DNA of 64,000 nt from Microbacterium sp. VKM Ac-2923 (GTDB taxonomy: Bacteria > Actinomycetota > Actinomycetes > Actinomycetales > Microbacteriaceae): assembly GCF_022815605.1 (NCBI RefSeq), contig NZ_JALGRP010000003.1:248001-312000 (forward strand). Direction: 5' to 3'. The notes beneath the pieces are model-generated. The model saw only the letters and a list, made by a program, of their open reading frames with translations. It was not told the DNA's origin and ran no database searches. Within the stretch, counting starts at the first letter, position 1; each line of letters opens with the position of its first letter. The translations under genes and the position numbers were made by a program. Shown piece after piece: positions 41,998 to 50,636 of the stretch.

Positions 41998-42396
41998 ATG
42001 ATCGACGACGGCAGAGCGCTGTTCCTTCAGATAGCCGAGGGCGTGGAGGACCAGATCGTCGACGGTTCGCTGCCGGAGGAAAGCCGCGCACCCTCCACGA
42101 ATGAATTGGCTGCCTTCCACCGCATCAATCCCGCCACCGCCGCGAAAGGAATCGCCGTGCTCGTCGACAAGGGAGTTCTCTACAAGCGCCGAGGAATCGG
42201 CATGTTCGTCTCCGACGGAGCCCGCGCGCAGCTCCTGGGCGAACGACGCTCGGCGTTCGCCGATCGCTACCTCGATCCGCTCCTGAGCGAGGCGCGCACG
42301 CTCGGCCTCGGCCCCGACGACCTCGCCGAACTCCTCCGCGAGCGTGCCGCGCTCGCGTCCTCCCCCGCCCACTCCACCGAAAGGATCACCCGATGA
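41998..42396 (+). CDS. GntR-family regulator, YtrA subfamily
   Basis: 132 residues. N-terminal winged helix (LFLQIAEGVEDQIVDGSL, then PSTNELAAFHRINPATAAKG) and a short two-helix C-terminal dimerisation tail, as in YtrA-type proteins that control ABC operons. ATG preceded by CGGAG. It heads a three-gene operon with four-base overlaps throughout and probably autorepresses through the palindrome upstream. Confidence 0.92.
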   Translation: MIDDGRALFLQIAEGVEDQIVDGSLPEESRAPSTNELAAFHRINPATAAKGIAVLVDKGVLYKRRGIGMFVSDGARAQLLGERRSAFADRYLDPLLSEARTLGLGPDDLAELLRERAALASSPAHSTERITR

Positions 42397-43304
42397 CCGC
42401 CGTGATCGAGGTCGCCGGCCTCTCGAAGCGCTACCGCGACACAGACGCCCTCAACGATGTGTCGTTCTCGATCGAAAAGGATGCGGTCTACGGGCTGCTC
42501 GGCCGAAACGGTGCCGGCAAGACCACCCTGATGTCGATCCTCACCGCGCAGAACTTCGCCACGAGCGGGCGCGTGCGGGTGTTCGGCGAGGACCCCTACG
42601 AGAACCCGCGGGTGCTGTCGCGGATGTGCTTCGTGCGCGAGAGCCAGAAGTACCCGGATGACGCCAAGCCCAGCCACGCCTTCGCCGCAGCCCGCCTCTT
42701 CTTCCCGAACTGGGACGCCGACCTCGCCGCGGAGCTGATCGAGGCGTTCCAGATCCCCGTCCGGCGGACGATCAAGAAGCTCTCCCGCGGCCAGCTCTCG
42801 GCCGTGGGGGTCGTCATCGGGCTCGCCTCCCGGGCAGAGGTCACGTTCTTCGACGAGCCGTATCTGGGTCTCGACGCCGTCGCCCGCCAGATCTTCTACG
42901 ACCGGCTGCTGCAGGACTACTCCCTGCACCCGCGCACGATCGTCCTCTCCAGTCACCTGATCGACGAGGTCGCCAACCTGCTCGAGCGCGTCATCGTGCT
43001 CGATGGGGGTCGCGTGGTGATGGACGAGGACACGGATGCCGTGCGCGAGCGCGCGGCGACGATCGTGGGCGACGCCGCCGCGGTCGACGCATTCTGCGTG
43101 GGTCGCGAGGTTCTGCACCGCGAGACCTTGGGCCGCGTCGCCTCGGTCACCATCCTGGGCGCCCTGGCATCCGAGGACCGCCGCTCGCTGGCGGACGCAC
43201 GGTTGGAGGTCTCTCCGGTGTCTCTGCAGGAGTTCATCGTCCGATCCACTCAGCGAGCGGCGAGTGCGCCGACCGCCACCGCCCCGGAAGGAGCGCTGCG
43301 ATGA
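42393..43304 (+). CDS. ABC transporter ATP-binding protein
   Basis: 303 residues. Walker A GRNGAGKTTL, signature LSRGQLSAV (one residue off LSGGQ), Walker B VTFFDEPYLGLD, H-loop SSHLIDE. C-terminal ~80 residues are variable. Domain order and neighbours match YtrB-type exporters or resistance ATPases under GntR control. ATG overlaps the regulator's stop. Confidence 0.93.
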   Translation: MTAVIEVAGLSKRYRDTDALNDVSFSIEKDAVYGLLGRNGAGKTTLMSILTAQNFATSGRVRVFGEDPYENPRVLSRMCFVRESQKYPDDAKPSHAFAAARLFFPNWDADLAAELIEAFQIPVRRTIKKLSRGQLSAVGVVIGLASRAEVTFFDEPYLGLDAVARQIFYDRLLQDYSLHPRTIVLSSHLIDEVANLLERVIVLDGGRVVMDEDTDAVRERAATIVGDAAAVDAFCVGREVLHRETLGRVASVTILGALASEDRRSLADARLEVSPVSLQEFIVRSTQRAASAPTATAPEGALR

Positions 43305-43996
43305 ACCGCACGCTGAACGTCGTCCGTCTGCAACTCATCAACCGTCAGACCTTCGTCTGGATCCCGCTCATCATCCTCTTCGGCTCGCTGGCCATCAGCC
43401 TGCTGCTGTACGGCATCATCCAGTCATCCGGCGCCCGCGGGGTCATGATCAGCGGCGGGGTCCAGGCGCCGCTGTGGTACTTCGGCGTCATCGGTGCGCA
43501 AGCTCTGACGCGCACGTTCCCGTTCTCGCAGGCCATGAGCGTCACCCGGCGTGACTTCTTCGTCGGCACGATTCTGACGGCGGTGGCCACGGCCGGTCTG
43601 TTGTCGGTCGTCTTCGTCGTCGGCGGACTTCTCGAGCAGGCGACGAACGGGTACGGGATGAACGGGTGGTTCTTCTACATTCCCTGGTTGTGGGAGGCGG
43701 GTCCGGTCGCGGCCGGGATCGCTTACTTCGCGCTGGCGATGTTCGCCTTCGTCGTCGGGTTCTGGGGGGCGACCATCTTCAAGCGGTTCGGCGGTCTCAC
43801 GACCGCCGTGACCCTGGTGGGAGTGGCCCTCGTCCTGGTGGGCGCGGTGTGGCTCGTCACCGCGACGCGCTCGTGGCCCGCGGTCGCCGATACCGTCGTG
43901 ACGCTGGGGGCGTTGGGTCTGGCGGTGTGCGGCATCCTGATCACCGCCGGGCTGGCCGCGTCGTCGTTCGCGACGCTGCGGCGCGCGATTCCCTGA
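43301..43996 (+). CDS. ABC transporter membrane subunit
   Basis: 231 residues with six hydrophobic segments, beginning after a short N-terminus (FVWIPLIILFGSLAISLLLY). No signature beyond the family layout; it is the partner of the overlapping ATPase. Substrate unknown; such operons often respond to cell-envelope stress or peptides (family knowledge, not shown here). Confidence 0.85.
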   Translation: MNRTLNVVRLQLINRQTFVWIPLIILFGSLAISLLLYGIIQSSGARGVMISGGVQAPLWYFGVIGAQALTRTFPFSQAMSVTRRDFFVGTILTAVATAGLLSVVFVVGGLLEQATNGYGMNGWFFYIPWLWEAGPVAAGIAYFALAMFAFVVGFWGATIFKRFGGLTTAVTLVGVALVLVGAVWLVTATRSWPAVADTVVTLGALGLAVCGILITAGLAASSFATLRRAIP

Positions 43997-44007
43997 TCCG
44001 GGGCATG

Positions 44008-44040
44008 AGGGCCGGGCCGCGAGGGCGGCGGTCCGGCCCT
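44008..44040 (+). terminator. Hairpin after the ABC operon
   Basis: agggccgg / ccggccct with a GC-rich 17-nt loop. Confidence 0.5.
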
Positions 44041-44166
44041 CTGGCGCGTGCGGGGGTGTGCGGCCCTGCACCGACTCCGGTCGGGGTGAATGCTCAGCCT
44101 CGACAGCCGCCGTCTCGATATGGTCGGAGGGATCTGCGATCACCCGACCCACGAGAGAGAAAACCC

Positions 44167-44244
44167 GTGAGCCCTCACCGCACCTCCCCCGACCAGGAGG
44201 GCCGATCTTCAAGCCCCCTCTTTCCGAGAGGGGGTGAAATCTGA
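44167..44244 (+). CDS. Candidate 25-residue leader peptide of the CNNM/CBS operon
   Basis: GTG at 44,167 to TGA at 44,244; the stop overlaps the next ATG by one base (TGATG). Pro/Ser/Arg-rich, ending SSSPLFPRGGEI. GAGAG lies about ten bases upstream. Its last codons run through the hairpin that contains the ribosome site of the next gene. See findings. Confidence 0.4.
   Translation: MSPHRTSPDQEGRSSSPLFPRGGEI
44214..44234 (+). promoter_or_regulatory. Hairpin sequestering the ribosome site of the CBS gene
   Basis: ccccctct, loop ttccg, agaggggg: an 8-bp stem whose 3' arm is the purine-rich Shine-Dalgarno sequence, nine bases before the ATG at 44,244. Confidence 0.55.
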
Positions 44245-45647
44245 TGCTGGCTGCGGCTCTGACACTCCTCGTGGGTGTCATCGTGACTCTGGCGATCATC
44301 GCCGCCTGCGGATTCTTCGTCGCGCAGGAGTTCGCGTACATGTCCGTCGACCGTTCCCGCATGGCGGCGCTGGCCGAGAAGGGCGATGCGCAGGCGAAGC
44401 GCGTGCTCGCGATCACGAAGCGCACCTCGTTCATGCTCTCGGGCGCCCAGTTGGGCATCACCGTGACGGGTCTGCTGATCGGCTATGTGGCCGAGCCGCT
44501 GATCGGCGAGTCGCTGGGCACCCTGCTCGGCGGGGTGGGCATCGATCCGGCCGTGTCTGTGCTGATCGGCACCGTGGGCGCTCTGCTGCTGGCCACCGTG
44601 GTGACGATGATCTTCGGCGAGCTGTACCCGAAGAACCTCGCCATCGCGAGCCCCGAGCCCCTCGCTCGTGCCCTGGCGATGCCGACCCGCGTCTACCTGA
44701 TGCTGTTCGGATGGCTCATCACCGTGTTCGACCTCGCCGCCAACGCCCTGCTGCGACTGCTGCGTATCGAGCCCCTCGAAGACGTCGACGAGAGCGCCAC
44801 CGCCCGCGACCTCGAGGCGATCATCGAGGAGTCCCGTCAGAGCGGCGACCTGCCGGACGACCTGTCGATGATCATCGACCGCATCCTCGACTTCCCGCAG
44901 CGCGACGTGGAGCACGCGATGATTCCGCGCTCGCAGATCGATTCCGTGACGCCCGACACCACCGTCGGCGAGGTGCGGGCGCTCATGGCGACGGGCCACA
45001 CGCGCTACCCGGTGATCGGTGACGAGGACTCCCCCGTCGGTGTCGTGGAACTCATCGACCTGCTCCGCGAGAAGCCCGTCGACGACGCGCCGGTGGCCTC
45101 CGTCATGCGCGCCGCCGTCGTCATCCCCACCTCGATGCTGCTCCCCGTCGCGCTGGAGCGCATGCGTCAGTCCCGCAACGAACTGGCGTGCGTGGTCGAC
45201 GAGTACGGCAACTTCGACGGCATCCTCACCGTCGAAGACCTCACGGAAGAGGTGATCGGCGAGCTGTCCGACGAGCACGACGTCGAGATCGCCGAAGCCG
45301 CCGCCGTGGGCGACGACGCGTGGAGCGTCCCGGGCGACCTGCACCTCGACGAACTCGAGCGGCTGATCGGCCACGACCTCGCCGAGAGCGACGTCGAGAC
45401 CGTCGCGGGGCTCGTCATCGAGACGCACGGCGACCTGCCGTCGGTCGGCACCGTGGTGCGGATCGACCTCCCGGAGCGGCCCGGTGAGACCGTGCAGGGT
45501 CTCGACATCGAGCGCTGGCTCGCCGTCGAGGTCATCGAGGTCGATCGTCACGTGCCCGCCCAGGTGCGCGTACAGCTGTATGAGGTGGATCGGGATGCCG
45601 CGACCGCCGACGACGTCCGTGCGATCGACGAGGAGGTGGCCCGATGA
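44244..45647 (+). CDS. CNNM/CorC-type membrane protein with CBS pair
   Basis: 467 residues, hemolysin family of annotation pipelines. N-terminal DUF21/CNNM domain with three to four transmembrane helices (TLLVGVIVTLAIIAACGFFV, then AQLGITVTGLLIGYVAEPL), a CBS pair at about 215-330 (MIPRSQIDSVTPDTT, VVDEYGNFDGILTVEDL) and a C-terminal CorC/HlyC domain. CNNM proteins act in Mg2+ transport or homeostasis in several bacteria. It overlaps the next gene by four bases. Confidence 0.9.
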   Translation: MLAAALTLLVGVIVTLAIIAACGFFVAQEFAYMSVDRSRMAALAEKGDAQAKRVLAITKRTSFMLSGAQLGITVTGLLIGYVAEPLIGESLGTLLGGVGIDPAVSVLIGTVGALLLATVVTMIFGELYPKNLAIASPEPLARALAMPTRVYLMLFGWLITVFDLAANALLRLLRIEPLEDVDESATARDLEAIIEESRQSGDLPDDLSMIIDRILDFPQRDVEHAMIPRSQIDSVTPDTTVGEVRALMATGHTRYPVIGDEDSPVGVVELIDLLREKPVDDAPVASVMRAAVVIPTSMLLPVALERMRQSRNELACVVDEYGNFDGILTVEDLTEEVIGELSDEHDVEIAEAAAVGDDAWSVPGDLHLDELERLIGHDLAESDVETVAGLVIETHGDLPSVGTVVRIDLPERPGETVQGLDIERWLAVEVIEVDRHVPAQVRVQLYEVDRDAATADDVRAIDEEVAR

Positions 45648-46669
45648 ACGGCTGGACCGTCGCGCTCATCACGGCCGCGCTGATCATCGCGAGCGCCTTC
45701 TTCGTCATCGTCGAGTTCGCCCTGCTCGCCGCCCGCCGTCACCGTCTGGAAGAGGAGGCCGCCACGAGCGCCTCCGCCCGCGCGGCGCTGCGCGGCGTCA
45801 ACGAACTGACCGTCATGCTCGCGTTCGCGCAGCTGGGCATCACCGCCTGTACCTTCCTGCTCGGCGCCATCACCAAGCCCGCGATCGACTACGCGCTCTC
45901 TCCGGTGTTCGAGACGTGGGGCCTGCCGTACGTGCTCGCCGACATCATCGCGTTCATGCTCGCGCTCATCGTCGTGACCTTCCTGCACCTCGTGATCGGT
46001 GAGATGGCACCGAAGTCCTGGGCGATCGCGCACCCCGAGACCGCGGCGAAGGCCACCGGCATCCTGGCCCGTGCCCTCACGTGGCCGCTGCGCCCGTTCT
46101 TGCTGTGGATCAACCACATCGCCAACCGCCTCGTGAAGGCCTCGGGCGTGGAGCCGGTCGACAAGGCCGCCGCCGGTGGACAGGATGCCGACACGATCCG
46201 CGAACTCGTCGCGCACTCGCGCCAGGCGGGCACCCTCGAGAAGCAGTACTCCGAGCCGATCGCGCAGGCGATCGCCCTGGGCACACTGACCGTCGGCGAC
46301 ATCGTGCGCACCGACCGCTCCCCCACGGCCGTGCCGATGGATGCCACGGTCGCCGACATCCAGGCGGTCGCCGCCTCGTCGACGCACCTGCGCATCCTCG
46401 TCGGTTCCGGTGCGGCATCCCGAGTGGCCCACGTGCGCGACACGCTGGCGGTCGACCCGGCAACGCCGGCGCTCGACATCGCGCGCGAGCCCCTGCGTCT
46501 GGGACCGGATGCCTCGGCGTACGACGCCCTCGCGCGCATGCGCCGCGGCCGCGTGCAGCTCGCGACGGTGGTCAAGGACGAGCGGCTGCTCGGGGTCGTG
46601 ACGCTCGACGACCTGCTGCGCAAGATCCTGCCCGGGCCGGGCGAGTTGGCCGCGGTCACGGCGCGTTAG
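45644..46669 (+). CDS. Second CNNM/CBS membrane protein, without CorC domain
   Basis: 341 residues. Similar DUF21 membrane part (TAALIIASAFFVIVEFALLA, AQLGITACTFLLGAITKP) and a CBS pair (IVRTDRSPTAVPMDATV, VVTLDDLLRKIL), but it stops right after, so the C-terminal domain of its neighbour is absent. Tandem long/short CNNM pairs are usual in actinobacteria and probably form one complex. Confidence 0.9.
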   Translation: MNGWTVALITAALIIASAFFVIVEFALLAARRHRLEEEAATSASARAALRGVNELTVMLAFAQLGITACTFLLGAITKPAIDYALSPVFETWGLPYVLADIIAFMLALIVVTFLHLVIGEMAPKSWAIAHPETAAKATGILARALTWPLRPFLLWINHIANRLVKASGVEPVDKAAAGGQDADTIRELVAHSRQAGTLEKQYSEPIAQAIALGTLTVGDIVRTDRSPTAVPMDATVADIQAVAASSTHLRILVGSGAASRVAHVRDTLAVDPATPALDIAREPLRLGPDASAYDALARMRRGRVQLATVVKDERLLGVVTLDDLLRKILPGPGELAAVTAR

Positions 46670-46680
46670 GCGCGGTTTCA

Positions 46681-46749
46681 GGTTCGGGGCGGGTTCTGCG
46701 CTTCGGGGCGGATCTCTCCCGCCCCGAACGGCGGGATCCGCCCCGAACC
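46681..46749 (+). terminator. Nested double inverted repeat after the CBS operon
   Basis: Outer arms ggttcggggcgg (46,681-46,692) and ccgccccgaacc (46,738-46,749); inner arms ttcggggcgg (46,702-46,711) and ccgccccgaa (46,719-46,728). The two left arms share sequence, so alternative pairings exist. Likely terminator. Between here and 47,006 I see no complete gene, only a short open stretch discussed in findings. Confidence 0.55.
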
Positions 46750-47006
46750 GCGTGGGCAGCGGGACAGCCCCTGGGCATCGCCGAGCGCGACTACGAGTCG
46801 CGTCTGACGACGTGGCGCGAGTGGCAGCCGGTGTCGGAGGAGGCGCACGGCTCCTGAGTGGACAGCGCGCGGCGCGGTGCGGACCGGGTGACGGTCCGCC
46901 CCGCGCCCCGTGGCCCGTGGCCCGCGCCCCGGGTGCGACGCACGCTGGTTCGGTGCGGCGCGACCGCGGTCGGTTGCCCGCCGCATGCGGGGCCGGCGCC
47001 GACGTC

Positions 47007-47924
47007 TCACACGTCGACCGCGGGGTCCTCACGAAGCAGGGGGTCGACCAGCAGCGTTCCTCGGATGCCGCGGAACGTCTCGATGAGCGTGCTCAGCGAT
47101 GCGGCGCTCCACGCGGGAATCTGCAGGTCGAAGGGGCCGAGTGGTTCGAGGCGTCCCACACGTAGGCGCATCACCTCCCACCCGGCGGCGCGCAACGCCC
47201 GGTCTTTGCGACGGTCGGATTCTTCGCGTCTCCCGACATGCTCGAGGCCGTGACGGCCGATCGTGTCGTACTCGACGGCGATCCGCAGCTCGGGGAACAC
47301 GAAGTCGGGCCAGACCTCCAGGTGCTCGAAGAAGGGACGCGCGACTCGGACGGCGTTGACGCCCTCGGTGAGGGTCAGCCGGCGACCGAGATCGGCGCGG
47401 ACGCGGTCCTCGACTGCCGAGGCGGGTTTCGGAGCGCAGACGGAGACGAACGCCTCACCGATCGGAATGGCCGGTGTCCTCTCGCACAGACGCGTCGGGC
47501 GACGAGGGCGCCGCGGACGGAGCACCGCGTTCGCCGCAACGACCGGGGCGGTGATCGCCTCTCGCATCGGCAAGGCCACGGCCCGTGTGGGATTCGCCTG
47601 CTCGCTGCATTCCGGGCACCACGCGCTGCGACGACGTTCACGACCCGGTCGCTGCCGCTGCTCATGCGGAGTGGCGGCGAAACGATGCCCCGCGTCGCAC
47701 TGCCAGAGCAGCAGCACCTCAGCGGCGGGCGGTACCTGGCTCAGGGCGATGCCGGCGTTCAGATCGGGGTGGTACTGCCGGATCAGCGCGGGGTACGCGG
47801 CCCACGCCTCGCGGTACGCGCCCACCGCGTAGGGCACGTCGAGCCCTTTCGACCACTGCCGTCGGGCCCACCACGATTGCACTCTCTCCGCCACGCGAGG
47901 GAGGTTATCCGCGACCCCCGACAC
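47007..47924 (-). CDS. Zinc-ribbon protein with PD-(D/E)XK nuclease-like C-terminus
   Basis: About 305 residues from GTG at 47,924 (start uncertain; GTG 47,894 is possible). Residues ~50-110 hold a treble-clef zinc site (LLLWQCDAGHRFAATP ... WCPECSEQ) of the kind that recurs in proteins with integrated Vsr-like nucleases. The C-terminal part, VWPDFVFPELRIAVEYDTIG then DRRKDRALRAAGWEVMRLRV, matches the DUF559/Vsr fold with plausible catalytic Asp and Glu. DNA repair or restriction is possible; no methylase accompanies it. It stands alone, next to a tRNA gene. Confidence 0.75.
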   Translation of the reverse strand: MSGVADNLPRVAERVQSWWARRQWSKGLDVPYAVGAYREAWAAYPALIRQYHPDLNAGIALSQVPPAAEVLLLWQCDAGHRFAATPHEQRQRPGRERRRSAWCPECSEQANPTRAVALPMREAITAPVVAANAVLRPRRPRRPTRLCERTPAIPIGEAFVSVCAPKPASAVEDRVRADLGRRLTLTEGVNAVRVARPFFEHLEVWPDFVFPELRIAVEYDTIGRHGLEHVGRREESDRRKDRALRAAGWEVMRLRVGRLEPLGPFDLQIPAWSAASLSTLIETFRGIRGTLLVDPLLREDPAVDV

Positions 47925-48059
47925 TGCCCACCGGCGAGCGGGCCGGAAGACCGAGGGTGCTTCGGGTCCCGTGGTGGGCCGGAAGCGAGCGGGGGTAGCT
48001 GGCCGCCACTCGATAAAGGGAGAGATACCCCTCGCCCGGGTCTCCGGCGGAAGCATTCG

Positions 48060-48133
48060 TAGGGCGGGTGGGACTTGAACCCACGATCGTCGGGTTATGA
48101 GCCCGCTGCCTTGACCAGCTTGGCCACCGCCCC
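48060..48133 (-). tRNA. tRNA with CAU anticodon (Met or Ile2)
   Basis: Acceptor GGGGCGG with CCGCCCT, discriminator A; anticodon loop CTCATAA; T arm GTGGGTTCAAGTCCCAC. CAU can be elongator Met or lysidine-modified Ile2; the long D arm does not settle it. It lacks initiator features (position 1-72 is G-U, not unpaired). The closing pair of the anticodon stem is G-A. Confidence 0.85.
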
Positions 48134-48152
48134 CAGCGACGACGAGCCTACC

Positions 48153-48260
48153 GGCATCCGTCTCCCGTCGCCGCTCGCGCCACGGCATCCGTCTCCCGTC
48201 ACCGCCGGGGCCACGGCATCCGCCTTCCGTCACCGCCGGCGCCACGGCATCCGCGAGACG
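48153..48260. repeat. 31-bp tandem repeat
   Basis: Three full units starting at 48,153, 48,184 and 48,215 and a partial at 48,246, each beginning ggcatccg and ending gccac. Downstream, 48,270-48,330 contains inverted copies around cccgagatg / catctcggg, which may terminate the DMT gene. No gene in 48,134-48,379. Confidence 0.75.
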
Positions 48261-48379
48261 ACCTGTCCTTCCCGAGATGACCCGGTATCGCGCGCCGGAA
48301 CCGGTGATCTCGCGCATCTCGGGTCATGTCGGCGATCGGCGCTCGACGGCGTGCAACGCGAAGCCGGACAGCGACCGCC

Positions 48380-49345
48380 TCAGTGCACCCGCGGCTTCTT
48401 CGGCTTGCCGTCGGCGGTGATCTGGGGGTGGTGCTTCGTCAGCTGGATGACGCCCCACGTGGCGATCGCGCCGGCGACGGCGAAGCCGATCAGCGCCCAC
48501 GCGGGGGCGGTCGAGGCCTCACCGAGCACGAGCAGACCGATCAGCACGGCGACGATCGGGTCGATCACGGTGAGGCCGGCGATCACCAGGTCGGGCGGGC
48601 CGACCGAGTACGCGGTCTGCACGAAGTAGGCGCCGACGGCGACCGCGGCGATCAGTGCGACGAGGCACAGCAGGGTCAGCCACTCGAAGTCACCCGCCTG
48701 CGCACGGCTGATGACGACCTTGGCGAGCGTGGCGACGAAGCCGTAGATGACGCCCGCGGCCATGATGTAGAACAAGGCTTGGGCACGACGGCGCACCATC
48801 GCCCAGAAGAAGGCGAAGACGATGACGACCACGGCGAGGATGCCGAGGATGATCAGGAGTTCGCGCTCGGTGACGACCTGCTCGGTAGCGAAGAATGCCG
48901 CGATCGTGACGAAGACGAGGATGCCGCCGACGCACAGGGCGATGGCGATGAGCGACTGCCGGGTCGGCTTGTGGCGCGACACCCGGGCGTTGAGCACCGT
49001 GGTGATCACCAGGGCGATCGCCCCGAGAGGCTGCACGAGGATCAGCGGCGCCACGGACAGCGCTGCGAGCTGGCACACGATCGCCAGGCCCAGCATCACG
49101 GTACCCGCCACCCAGGACGGCCGCGTCAGCAGCGAGGTCAACTGGGAGCGAGAGAGACCGCCGGTCGTCTTGCCGCCGGACAGCCGCTCGACCTTCTGCA
49201 CACCGCGGTGCTGGTATTGCGCCCCGAACGACATGAACACCGCGCCCAGCAGTGCCAGCGGGATGCCGAGGAGGATACGCGGGTCGCGGAAGACGCCGAC
49301 GAGTTGGTCGATTCCGTCGCTGAGGGTGGCATCGAGCGGGATCAC
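48380..49345 (-). CDS. DMT/EamA-type membrane protein
   Basis: 321 residues from GTG at 49,345. Nine to ten transmembrane helices, including paired small-residue helices such as LIIILGILAVVVIVFAFFWA-like segments and a C-terminal AIAVLIGLLVLGE-type EamA motif (DPIVAVLIGLLVLGEAS). Family members export small metabolites; the substrate is unknown. TACTGT ends six bases before the GTG, so leaderless. Divergent from def by 41 bp. Confidence 0.87.
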   Translation of the reverse strand: MIPLDATLSDGIDQLVGVFRDPRILLGIPLALLGAVFMSFGAQYQHRGVQKVERLSGGKTTGGLSRSQLTSLLTRPSWVAGTVMLGLAIVCQLAALSVAPLILVQPLGAIALVITTVLNARVSRHKPTRQSLIAIALCVGGILVFVTIAAFFATEQVVTERELLIILGILAVVVIVFAFFWAMVRRRAQALFYIMAAGVIYGFVATLAKVVISRAQAGDFEWLTLLCLVALIAAVAVGAYFVQTAYSVGPPDLVIAGLTVIDPIVAVLIGLLVLGEASTAPAWALIGFAVAGAIATWGVIQLTKHHPQITADGKPKKPRVH

Positions 49346-49386
49346 CCCTCGACAGTAGCCGCCCCTCGCCTGGTTAGGCTGGAGGC

Positions 49387-49953
49387 GTGGCCGTACTCCC
49401 GATTCGCATCATGGGCGATCCCGTGCTGCACGCACCCGCCGCCCGCGTCGACGAGATCACCGATGAGGTGCGTCAGCTCGTTGCCGACATGTTCGAGACG
49501 ATGGATGCCGCTCCGGGCGTCGGTCTCGCCGCCCCCCAGGTGGGCGTCGGACTGCGCATCTTCACCTACATGTACGAGGACGACGAGGGTCAGCCCTGGC
49601 GTGGGGTCGTGCTCAACCCCGAACTGTGGATCCGACCGCTCGAACCCGGCTACCCCGACCCGGACGACGAGAGCGAGGGGTGCCTGTCGTTCCCCGGCGA
49701 ACGCTTCCCCCTCCGCCGCTCCGAGGCGGCGCTTCTCACCGGCACCGACCTCGACGGGCACTCGGTGCGCATCGAAGTCACCGGCTGGCGCGCGCGCATC
49801 CTGCAGCACGAGTTCGATCACCTCGACGGCATCCTCTACGTCGACCGTCTCGACGAGGAGGACAGCCGCGTCGTGGCGAAGATCGCGAAGAAGCGCAAGT
49901 GGAGCAAGCCCGGGGCCTCGTGGATGCCGGGCGTCGACGACATCGACGCGTAG
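49387..49953 (+). CDS. def: Peptide deformylase
   Basis: 188 residues from GTG at 49,387. Motif 1 GVGLAAPQVG, motif 2 EGCLSFPGE (metal Cys) and motif 3 QHEFDHLDG (metal His pair and catalytic Glu) are complete. Removes N-formyl groups from nascent proteins. TAGGCT and GGAGG both lie just upstream, so leaderless or very short-leader expression. Confidence 0.97.
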   Translation: MAVLPIRIMGDPVLHAPAARVDEITDEVRQLVADMFETMDAAPGVGLAAPQVGVGLRIFTYMYEDDEGQPWRGVVLNPELWIRPLEPGYPDPDDESEGCLSFPGERFPLRRSEAALLTGTDLDGHSVRIEVTGWRARILQHEFDHLDGILYVDRLDEEDSRVVAKIAKKRKWSKPGASWMPGVDDIDA

Positions 49954-49967
49954 ACGTCTCGCCGGGG

Positions 49968-50636
49968 TCAGACGCGCGCCTCATGGCGGCGCGGCAAGAC
50001 GTGCGACGGCGCGGCGGATGCCGGCATCCATTCGCAGGTGAAGCTCCCGCGGTAGCCGAAAAGGAAGCCGAAGCGGTCGTTGTCCACCCGCATGTCGACG
50101 TGGAAGCGTCCGTGGCGATCGTCGTAGTGCTCGCGCAGGCTCGCGCGGCCGCTGAACAGCAGGGGAAAGCGGAACCCGACGGGGCCCTCGTAGAATCGCT
50201 GCTCGCCGGAACGCAGGATGAGCGCCCCATCATCGTCGACGGAAAGATCGAGATCGACGGCGAGGTGCTGGTGCGTGCCGAGGTAATCGACGATCCGGCC
50301 GTCGGCGAGGATCATGGTGGCGTCGAACCGCGCCGATCGACCGCGGATCTCGTACTCGCGCACGAACGTGACTGTTTCGCGGCCGAAGGGATCGAGGTAG
50401 GGGCGGTTCCAGATGGTGAACGGGACGCCCCGCCCCACGGCCGGCACCAGGATGTTGCGGAGCTTCCCGATCTGCAGGAACGGGACGGTCCACCACGGTC
50501 CGCGCCGGATCTCGGTCATGATCCCGCGGCCGACGCACGCCTCGCCCCCGTCGAGACCGACGCCGAACCGCCGCTGCATCATCGGGTGAAGTCGGGTGAA
50601 GTCGGCGCCCAGCGCCTCGGCGAAGATGGAGGTCAT
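49968..50636 (-). CDS. DUF4166 family protein
   Basis: 222 residues from ATG at 50,636 with GGAGGGA four bases upstream. Starts MTSIFAEALGADFTRLHPMM; conserved features RRFG, YLDPFGRETVTFVREYEI and GFRFPLLFSGRA fit DUF4166. Function unknown, often fused to or beside oxidoreductase or SRPBCC genes. Its ATG overlaps the stop of the SRPBCC gene. Confidence 0.85.
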   Translation of the reverse strand: MTSIFAEALGADFTRLHPMMQRRFGVGLDGGEACVGRGIMTEIRRGPWWTVPFLQIGKLRNILVPAVGRGVPFTIWNRPYLDPFGRETVTFVREYEIRGRSARFDATMILADGRIVDYLGTHQHLAVDLDLSVDDDGALILRSGEQRFYEGPVGFRFPLLFSGRASLREHYDDRHGRFHVDMRVDNDRFGFLFGYRGSFTCEWMPASAAPSHVLPRRHEARV

